From the NCBI GenBank assembly GCA_029204225.1, contig CM055095.1, positions 48,000,510 through 48,064,509 of the forward strand: DNA of 64,000 nucleotides. Reading direction: 5' to 3'. Positions 47,865 through 56,848 of this stretch are shown in pieces. Position 1 is the stretch's first letter; each line of letters opens with the position of its first letter. Origin of the DNA: Diphasiastrum complanatum (taxonomy: Eukaryota; Streptophyta; Lycopodiopsida; Lycopodiales; Lycopodiaceae). The position numbers and the translations under genes were made by a program. The notes beneath the pieces were generated by a model, which had not been told where the DNA came from, did no database searches, and saw nothing but the letters and a program-made list of their open reading frames with translations.

Positions 47865-48612
47865 TCACACACTTGAAATGTAACCTTCTCAGATTTATTA
47901 ACAAATTGGGATTTTTCTCAAACTGACTCTGATTACCTTCTGGGTTTCAACGTTCAGTAAAAATGCCAGTTGTAAGGCCGCTTCAAATCTTTTTGATCTG
48001 GCACTTAGCTGAGGGTCGTATCTCGAGATGCCCGCGATATGCCATCGAGACCATTTGGTCCGGGACACCATCGGCATGCTGTTAGGACCATTCGGTCCAA
48101 GAACTGGTTGTCTTCATATCTGTCACGGCTTGTGGTTCTGAGTGTTTCTTGCATGAACATGAATGGGTTAAGCTCTTGGGGAACGGGCTCTAACTTGTCG
48201 GCTGAGTTGGATGGCTTGCTTGGGTGGAAGTTACCTGTTTATGGTTGTCCAGTCTGGTGTGGCGCCAGGTTGGCTTTCAACACTCATGACAAAGCTTTGA
48301 GTTGATTAAGTCTGATGTAAGTCAGATGACTTGCTTGGAATGGATGTTACTCGTTTGTAATGAAGCTTCGAGTTAGTTAAGTTTGATGTATGTCGGGCAG
48401 CTTGCTTGGAGGGTAGTCACCCACATTAGGACCCCCGATCTGGCATGGCACCAGATTGGATCTCAATGTTGGCTTTCCGAGCTTCAAGTTGGTTAAGTCT
48501 GATCGTTGTTGGTGAGACGGCTGCTTGTATATCAAGTGGGTTCAAATGGAAAGAGTTGAAAGCCAGGAAACTAAGTCGTGGTTCCTGGTTCCATTGGGAT
48601 GCCTGCGCTACA
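47865..48612 (+). repeat. LTR copy 2 (748 bp) with canonical primer site
   Basis: A long direct repeat of 46191-46932. It ends CTGCGCTACA, and 2 bp later the exact initiator tRNA-Met complement follows. It is therefore a 5' LTR in plus orientation. Confidence 0.8.
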
Positions 48613-48614
48613 TG

Positions 48615-48627
48615 TGGTATCAGAGCC
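48615..48627 (+). other. Primer binding site, exact match
   Basis: TGGTATCAGAGCC is a perfect complement to the 3' end of plant initiator tRNA-Met. It lies 2 bp after the LTR. Confidence 0.9.
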
Positions 48628-48945
48628 GACTGGTCGGTCAACTATGCGGATCTCACAAAAATGGCCATTGTTTGGAGTTCGTTAGGACAACAGTTGTGCA
48701 ATGTGTTGCCCACAGTGTAAGCACGGGTGCATCCACAGTCGGGGTGGTTAGCAGAATGAGGGACTTGATGATTCAAGGTGCTGCCCTTGAGGTGTAAGCA
48801 TGGTCAGTTCTCGTGCTTCAGGCCTGGCGCCATCTCCACGTAGGACAGATGAGGCAAAGTGCTGCCTAGGGAGGTGAAAGCACGGTCTATGCCTTGTGGG
48901 CTGTGGGGTGACATATTCGGCATAGTTGCCGATCATTTAGCTAAC

Positions 48946-50566
48946 AAAAAAATCTTGCAAACGATTTGATAATATTCTTATTTAGTTCAAACACGCTTCA
49001 AGATCCAACTATCCAACTACTACTTCGCTCTTGTTTCTTCGATCTAATTGACCATCTTGTGGGACAAATTTCAACCGTTGTAGTTGGTGACTTTTTGCGT
49101 TGGCAAAAGGTGCCAATGGGAAGGATAGGATACCAACCAGTAGTAGTCGCTTTTTTATACAACATATTCCAGGTCTTGATCTGACACATTCACACATTCA
49201 TCTTTAAGCATTATTGGCAAGATGTCATCCACTCACTCTACTTGTGATGACATATGGTTTGTTGGCAGGCTCAGACTCCGGACCAATCTGCGCCCGCTTC
49301 AGGGTCTGAGCCTGCCAAATTTTTTTTCGCCAAAAAGCAACATTGAAGGTTCTTGAAAAACTTGTCATATATAGAACTCCACACATAGCATAAGAAAAGA
49401 TCTTGGGAAGGAAGGATCATATGCTCATGACATGTGGATATCAAATGGACTCAAGAAAAATTCTAAAAATTTTCTACATAGATGGGAATCAGGCAATGAT
49501 GCCTTAACCAATTCTTTTCCATAAATGTATATATTCCCTTTGCAGACATGCTAAGAGTGATACACTATCTTTAACCTACAATAAATTCAAGGTCAATGTT
49601 TTTTTAAAAAAAGTGGTCAAAGTTTCCATATTGCTATCGTGTACTCCCTTCCAAAATGACACATCCATATAGTAAAACCAGCATACCCATAGATTCTAAA
49701 AAATCATCTCTCCTTTTCCCATTGCCTTAAATCTCCTTTTCAGCATGTCACCTTGAATTCTACTCTCCTTGAATTCTTTCCTATACTCCTCTCCTTGAAT
49801 TCTTCCTTGTACACCTCTCAAGAAATAAGGGCACATTAGATGCAATCATGTGGAGTTGTCGTCATTGCAAATAGGATATGTTTTGTGTAGTCTTTTTCAT
49901 ACCTTTACTATCATGCTCAAGCAGCCAAGATCAAGAAAAAGGAGTTTCTTATTTTCACATATAGCATTCAAGTCTTTCATACTTTCAAAACTATACTTTC
50001 AGATAGCAAACCACAAGTATGCTTGAAAATCATGAAATTGGCATTTATGTCAGTCAAGTTTTTACTTGCACATTCAATAAATAGCACCTGAAGGGTTTTA
50101 ATTGAAGGAAAATCATTTTGTAGACTGTTTTGCATAGAATAAAAATCTCCAAGTATTTCAATTGAGGTTTTGAGAGATTTTAATACCCAAGTACTTGTAC
50201 CTTGCATTAATTCAACTTTAACTCCATTGTAAGTTGTGGCATATCATTGTGTGCTCTCTAGAATGGATTGGATGGATTTAGCTTCCATACTTTCGAGTAT
50301 AAATTTTTTTGAATGTTAATGATACAATGCTTAGAAGCTATATATCAAATTCTAACGATAAGGTAATATGAAATAATATCTTCTATTTAGTGAGTAAGGC
50401 AAAGGCATATGCACGTAGATAGTTTGTCAACTGACTTTTATGGATGCATTTGTACCTAATTATTTAGTGTAGTTGATTTTGATGCCTATGCAAATGCTTG
50501 ATATTTATTGGCATTTTGAATAATAGATTGATATAGTAACATGTACCTGACTTTGACTGTGTGCAG
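48946..50566. other. No gene recognised; one perfect hairpin
   Basis: AT-rich sequence. It holds a hairpin at 49262-49318 with 15-bp perfect arms (TTGGCAGGCTCAGAC and its complement) around a 27-nt GC-rich loop, followed by a T-run. Nothing else is recognised before the coding-like exons at 50567. Confidence 0.5.
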
Positions 50567-51399
50567 ATGGCTAGCCGCAGATCATCCAAATATGAATTGA
50601 GGTCAACAAGGATCGAATCAAGTGTTATATCACAAACTAGCAACGAAATGATCCAAAATAGGTGAGCAGCACGTAAGCAACCACCGATAGTGGAAGCAGA
50701 AAATCCAACCAATGAATCAACTACCCATGTAGAACCCTCCACCCAATCTGAAAAAGGGAGGCCTAGCTTGCTGCATATGGAAAAGAGATTCAAACCGATG
50801 TGCTACAAGATGTTGTTCACTCATTCTGTGTATCTAAACAAAACCCGCCGCCAAAAATTCCACTATGTAGGTCGGTTCCCCATCTAGCGATCAGGACAAT
50901 TTGCAAGGAGGTCACGGCCCTCGATGCTCTATTCCAGGAGCATGGCTTGGCATGATCATGGTTTATGTAGGAACCATTGACCAGACAGACTTGCTGGTAT
51001 CGAAATTTGACCGAGAGATAAAAAAATTGTGTCGCAATCTAATATTAATTTTTTTTTTCAAATTTTGTAGTGCAATTGATTGAATGTCTATTTGCTTTAA
51101 TTTGCAGGTTTGGGGTGCAATGTGGTCCATCGTGGACCAAGAGTTTGAGGATAAGCTTTCACATGATCTAGAGTGGGCCTTTCTCTCTGGAAAGAAATTT
51201 CTAGTTTGGGACGGAAATCACAGGGTCACAGCTTGGATGAAGGGTATCAAAGAAGGTATTGTGACCATCTCAAGAATTTTTTGTTTGTACTAATATCTCA
51301 CCTAACGACTATTGTATTAATATGGAACATGACATTTGCCGCTATTTTGCAGTATTCCCCTCAACAATCAGCAATGGATAAGCATGTACGGGTAAAATG
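50567..51399 (+). pseudogene. 5' half of the split unrecognised gene (GNHR-motif protein)
   Basis: The first exon follows a GTGTGCAG acceptor-like site and starts MASRRSSKYELRSTRIESSV. The frame is broken by a TGA at 50663-50665 and changes frame near 50885 to read GGHGPRCSIPGAWLGMIMVY. A clear exon at 51108-51255 (after TTTGCAG, before G|GTATTG) reads VWGAMWSIVDQEFEDKLSHD and FLVWDGNHRVTAWMKGIKEG. A last exon starts at 51353 after TTTTGCAG, reads YSPQQSAMDKHVRVK and is cut at 51399 by an LTR. In the frame read from 51353, codons continue into the minus-strand exon at 41139 once the 5-bp duplication is counted once. That frame does not match the phase left by the exon before it, so one more indel is likely. 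DGNHR is reminiscent of the ParB/sulfiredoxin-like GxHR motif, but that is a weak hint. Confidence 0.55.
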
Positions 51400-52232
51400 T
51401 GTGCAAAAAGTAAAAAAAGGACCAAGAGTGGATCCTAATATGATCTTCTAGAGGGATTGGTTGTCAGATTACTTGATCTATCAATCTACTTGAGATTAAG
51501 ATCAATCTAGATCAATTCTAGACACAAAATCCTAACAAGAACAATCATTAATTGAAGGTAGGTGTACTTTCTGGTTTCACACGTGTGAAACACCATCTGA
51601 GTACGGACCCCAACCTGAAAATCAAGTACACGTTGATAGAACCTCAAAACAATCAAAACGAATGTAGACAAACAGAGAGAATCACTCAGATTGCTTCCAA
51701 AACCAAGATTGGTGTCTCACACTGATTATGGCCAAATGTGGCTCTCTATATATACAATAAGTGGGAGCTCGTGGCACTGATCATCCCTCTGATCCCACAT
51801 GTGTGAAGGTGCTTTGTCATATGATGATTCATCATGCAAAACTAACACTTGGACAAAACCTTCTATTTTGAGCACTTTTGGTCCATTTTCCTTCTATATG
51901 GAGATCTACTTGGAAATCTTCTAGAAGTCAAAATTCGCCTACTTCAGCTTATTCCACACGTGTGAGATGTCCTCTACACATGGGATATGACACCTAACCA
52001 AAGGATGTGGCTCATGCAATCAATAGATTGATGCCATGTGTCATATGTCTAGAAAACTAGTTTTTGGCCATTTTAGCCACTAGAACTTGAATTAGATCAT
52101 ATGTACAACATATATGATTATGGTACATGACAAGTACACTAGTTTCACACGTGTGAACAGGCTCCACACATGTTTGTTTATCTATATACAAGATTTTTGG
52201 CCTCTACCAAGCTTATTTTTGCATTTTTCACA
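51400..52232 (-). repeat. 3' LTR of the non-autonomous element, inverted (833 bp)
   Basis: On the minus strand it starts TGTGAAAAATGC directly after the purine run TTTTTGAGGAG (52233-52243) and ends TTTTTGCACA at 51400. It is then followed by CATTT. It matches 41140-41938 as reverse complement. The polypurine tract on its inner side identifies it as the 3' LTR. About 180 bp of element 3' internal sequence remains at 52244-52430. Confidence 0.85.
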
Positions 52233-52450
52233 CTCCTCAAAAATCTAGCTTGGTAAATCTAGCTTGATGGAAAACATGATGATCTTGAACTTGACTCCAT
52301 GGGTCGAATTGGTCTTTGCTGGTTCAAAAGGTGTGAAGATCAGCCAATGAGTGATATGAAATCACCATATCATGATAGTGCTTCTTTGATGTTGACATCT
52401 TTGATGAGCTTCAAATTTAACAAGAATGGAAATCTCTAAATGTTATGAAA

Positions 52451-52758
52451 ACATCTCTAAATGTTACGAAAACATCCCTCTTAATGGCCCACATGGACTT
52501 AAGACTATTATACATAAGATGATCTTGTATGCTTTCAAATTTAACAAGAATGGAAATCTTGCCTATAAATGGAAACCTGACCATGAGGAACATAAATGGA
52601 AGTGGGTAAACAAACCAACTAAAAAATGGACTCATATGGACAAATTACTACTTTGCCAATGGAATGATTTACTGATTGACCACAACATTGTGAGACTAGG
52701 AAACAAAGCTTGGAGACAAGTTTGTGGTATACCTATGGGATTTGCATGTTCCCTCTAG
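52451..52758 (+). pseudogene. Penelope-like reverse transcriptase fragment
   Basis: The frame reads SKCYENIPLNGPHGLKTIIH (motif A region), then DKLLLCQWNDLLIDHNIVRL and GNKAWRQVCGIPMGFACS. The pattern (I/V).(F/L)GN..(W/Y)(R/K)Q..GIPMG..(C/L)(S/A) is the motif-B region of Penelope-like and related reverse transcriptases. It stops at TAG (52756-52758), where the usual SP continues in intact enzymes. The YADD box and any GIY-YIG endonuclease are not seen. The preceding 20 bp (52431-52450) repeat the first codons of the motif, so SKCYENI occurs twice. Confidence 0.6.
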
Positions 52759-53021
52759 AAGCAAGTTTCCAAAATCACATTCCATTAAAACAAGGCATGA
52801 ATTAGATCCAACTATGACACCTGTCTTCCTCACGCAACTAACTCGTGCGGTTTTGTTTTGTGGGATGGTGGTAGGTAACAGTTGGGTGTCCTAAAAATTG
52901 CTTCGCTTTATGGTACTCTATATTGTAAGACTTTATACAACTATGTTTTAACTTGCTATGCTATAAATTGAAGGGCTCAAAGGGTTTGGTCTTGACTTGT
53001 CAAAAGGGACTATGTGCTGTC

Positions 53022-53157
<136 letters not shown>

Positions 53158-53524
53158 AATCCCAAATAGGGCATTTTGAGTGCCGAAATTAATAAAGATT
53201 CTAAGACTTTGTGGTTGACAAATTACAAAAAAATTAGTGTGCCCACATCAATTAACCCCTATTATTATGATATGATAAAGAGATTAATAGGCTTAAAAAT
53301 CTAGAGAACATATCAAGGCCCTGACAACGATTTGGTAAGAACCAAGTTAGACCCAAAAAAGTGTTGAGAACCTATTTCCCATCCTCATTTCAAAACCTCA
53401 AAAATCTAACTTAATCCTAATCATATGGTCAGGAGTTCTTACTAATCAAGATTTAGGCAATAAATAATTGGCAATATAATAATTCCACTAGATTTCTCTA
53501 TCTCATTCTCTTTTTATCGAAGAT

Positions 53525-54115
53525 ATGGACCTTATTGGTATTCTAGTTAGCAATCTAGTAAACAATTTATCAGATACTCTCATAAATTGAAAAGAGAGAT
53601 CACTCCACAGCCCAAGAGAATGTTGTATGTACTATATTCACAAAAGAGCTAAAGAGGTACATGTCACTCATGCACAATATCATATAAATAGAAAATTTGA
53701 AAAACTTTGCTAAAATAGGAAACAAACCACCTGCTTGCTCACTCAACTGTTAGACGATTCCTCAAATTCTCCAAGAATCTGTTTCCTTGCTAGTTTATGT
53801 TTGCACCACACTGGTGCTCTGATACCATGTCAAGGATCTTATTGGCAGTATAGTTAGCAATATAGCAAGCAATTCATCAAACACTCTCATAAACTGAAAA
53901 GAGAGATCACTCCACAACCCAGGAGAATGTTGTATTTACTATATTCACAAAAGAGCTAAAGAGGCACATATGTACCGTTGCATGGTAGTACGGTTCCCAT
54001 TACGGGGTGCGTGTCTCGTCCCGACTCTACTCAGTATGTGTCGTCAAATGGCACTCATGCACACTGTCATATAAACAGAAAATTCAAAAAACACTGCTAA
54101 AATAGGAAATAGTCA
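53525..54115 (-). mobile_element. TRIM (miniature LTR retrotransposon), minus strand
   Basis: Two direct repeats, 53525-53724 and 53828-54115, are separated by about 103 bp. On the minus strand the right-hand repeat ends CCTTGACA and is directly followed by TGGTATCAGAGC (53816-53827), an exact initiator tRNA-Met primer site. The left-hand repeat is preceded by a purine-rich GCAGGTGG. Both features fit 5' and 3' LTRs of a terminal-repeat retrotransposon in miniature, without coding capacity. The 5' LTR carries an ~80-bp GC-rich insertion at about 53971-54050 that is absent from the 3' LTR. Confidence 0.75.
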
Positions 54116-56112
54116 TGGAACCGTAAAATAAAAATGGGCTTACTTAATCTAACGAATATGTTGACAACCATCTTATTGCCTTAAGCTTAAAAAAATCTCA
54201 AGAAGCAATCCTAGGAATTTTAATCTATTGTATAACACCAACACTTACTTGGAATTTACTACTTCTCACACAAAAATGAGAGGCACAAATAAGATAACTT
54301 TTTTTAAGATCTCCCAACAATCCAAAAGTGCTTCAAGGTTTCACCACAATGACATATAGCCTCCTTGGTTGGTAGCTATGGCCATGATACCATTAAAACA
54401 ACCTCTAGGATGAAACTAGAACAAGCAGCAATGTAGAGGAGTGAGTAGAACAAACCAAACCCAACCAATAGGACTTGAGATCATCTACAGTAGGAGCTTC
54501 AATAAACCTGACAAGATCTTCAAAACAAGGCACTACACTGAAGAAGGATGGGACAAGAGGCAACAGTTATACTCTTTAGATATCATGATTCCAAAAGGGG
54601 TCTACAAGTGTTAAGGAACATATCTTAAACACTTATAAGAAATTAGATTAAATTAAGAAAAGATGAATATGTAGTCCTATTGCTCACTTGGAAATTCTAT
54701 GAAGATTGTCTCAACAAAACAACATAGCAATTTCAAAACAAATGATTAGAAAATAGAATCCAGCTTCATATCTGACTTATACTAATGTAGCATAGTTCAA
54801 TTACTTTTTTAAGAATAGGAAAAATAGGAGATCAGGTCGGATCTAAGAAAAAATGTGTCAAAGATTTAATGCCCTTGCTTGAGAGATATGCACCAAAATT
54901 GCCTTGACTTTGGATTTTGAGCTTGCACTCAACCTTGCATAAACACCAATTGTATCACTTGAAATATGCTTGGAAGATTAGTAACCAAAGCCCTGATGCC
55001 ACATGAAAATTTCATACACTAAGTATCACACCAAATGCCAAGATCCTAATGAATCTCTAACCATGAGACTTGTTCACGAAAGTAACAAAGAGATAACTCT
55101 AATAATAATGCACGAATATCTCTTTCCAAAGGTTACCAATTCACTAGCTACGGAGAGAAAAGACAATGTAGCCCAAATGCAAAAATCACTTCCTTCTCTT
55201 AGCAAAATCACTAATGCATCGATATTACAAGTGAGGGAAAGATATTTATAGTGCTATGTAGCTCATATTTTAAACATAAACCATCTTACCTCTAAAATCC
55301 TACCCCTCACCAATGATCAAGATGCAACATTTGTAAATGTAGCCAATAAATTAACTTAGCTTCCGAACGATTTCACGTGTGAGGTTGGCAAGGGGCGTGT
55401 CCCCAGGTTGACGGCCTCATCAAATGAGACAAAACATTGATCTAGAACTAGAAATAGTTTTTACCATGAGTAAATGTGTGCAACTGTCTCATGTGATTGG
55501 TCTCAATACACAAGGGGTGAGTCAAAATAATTATCAGTGGGTGATAGGTGAGCATCTATCTCTTGGTTACTTTTCTATATCTCATTACAATTGGTACTAA
55601 AGCCTCCAATTTCCATGTATATTTTACACAAGTTACATTGCTTTTATCGCGAAATTTTGGCTAGTATGATGGCTATTGTAATTCCTTTGAATCTCTAGTT
55701 TTTCCCCGTAATGTTTTTTGAAACTAACTCTAAAAGCTTCCAATTTTGGCCTAAGTTGGTAGTTTCATAGTTTCATAGTGTTCACATGACATTAGTGGTG
55801 AAGTTGTTGCCCTCATCCACCGTGTGGGGTGAGTTGTGTAGAGTTGCTTAATGTGGTGAGGAAAGTCCAAATCATGTGGTCTGAACGCTTATAAATAGTT
55901 GTGCATTGATTTCCTCCACGTAATGTCAATGTATGAGTCAAGACTCGATGAATATAAGCAGATTGGTGTGTGTGGCTAGAGGCGACCCCAAGTGCACCTT
56001 GACACCTCGGGCTCAATGCTTATTAAGAAATTGACAAATACAAACACGCCCATTTTAAAAATCAATATTCTAGATTTAATCAATTTGTGAGTGGATGACA
56101 TCTAGAACATAA
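54116..56112. other. Mostly unrecognised; possible LTR end near 55588
   Basis: No gene is seen. At 55589-55601 TGGTACTAAAGCC resembles a decayed initiator tRNA-Met primer site, two bases after ATTACA, so an LTR may end near 55587. Its start was not found. Confidence 0.3.
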
Positions 56113-56183
56113 TAATAGAGAGTTTACAAGTTCCCCAAGTTCCCATTCATGTGTATGAACGGGAACTTGTAAACTCTCTATTA
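56113..56183. repeat. Perfect hairpin, 23-bp arms
   Basis: Arms 56113-56135 and 56161-56183 are perfectly complementary (ending AAGTTCCC / GGGAACTT) around a 25-nt loop. It could be a foldback transposon remnant or form a small-RNA-precursor-like stem. Confidence 0.8.
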
Positions 56184-56356
56184 CGTATTGAATCTAGAAG
56201 CCATTTGCTTGTAAAAATGAATCAGTTCTAGGTGTAAATTGAAAATTGAAAATTTTGATTTTATACTTATGATGACTTCCTTAGAAAACTTTTTTAATAG
56301 CACTACTTGGGCATGATCAAAATGGAAGCGTTTCTAAATTCTCGGGACAAAAGGAG

Positions 56357-56358
<2 letters not shown>

Positions 56359-56396
<38 letters not shown>
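56359..56396 (+). repeat. (TC)n microsatellite
   Basis: About 19 TC units (TC from 56360), followed 30 bp later by a short (ATT)n run near 56420-56438. Both lie in the presumed promoter region of the kinase gene. Confidence 0.9.
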
Positions 56397-56398
<2 letters not shown>

Positions 56399-56538
56399 CA
56401 TGTGACTTGTTTATATGAGTATTATTATTATTATTATTGGGTGAGCAATTGGGAAGACTGAGATATTCGAGGAAATGAGCAATGGCACTGGCAGACACGG
56501 ATTATGGATGAGAGCGAGAGCAGGAGCAGGAGCAGGAG

Positions 56539-56778
56539 ATGACTTTTGCAGTTCCTGCTTTAAAAGAAGTTGGTGATGGCGCCCAATTACTTGAACAAGC
56601 TCTCCACAGAGGCTTAGACAGCATGGAAGCCAAGAGGGCTGCATCTGATCGAATACGCTCCTGTGGACTACGAGGAATGGTGGGCAAGAAGCGAGAGGGA
56701 TGTTTGCCATGTGGGCTGTCCGGAAGCGGGTTAACTAGAGACTTTAAAGTATTTTCTTGCAGAATTTTGAGAGTTTAG
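56539..56778 (+). CDS. Candidate upstream open frame in kinase leader
   Basis: An ATG-initiated frame of 79 codons (MTFAVPALKEVGDGAQLLEQ) ends at TAG 70 bp before the kinase start codon. The base composition is more GC-rich and coding-like than the sequence upstream. It could be an upstream ORF that tunes kinase translation if transcription starts before 56539, or a remnant of an unrelated gene. No family is recognised. Confidence 0.3.
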   Translation: MTFAVPALKEVGDGAQLLEQALHRGLDSMEAKRAASDRIRSCGLRGMVGKKREGCLPCGLSGSGLTRDFKVFSCRILRV

Positions 56779-56848
56779 AGGAAGATGGGATGACAGCAGT
56801 AGGCGATTGAGTGGAGACGATAGTGAAAAGTGTAGATTTGGAAGAGGT

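Noticed and set aside
56807-56848. Extending the kinase start to 56807
   Set aside because: That codon is TTG, and the first in-frame ATG, at 56849, gives a normal signal peptide.
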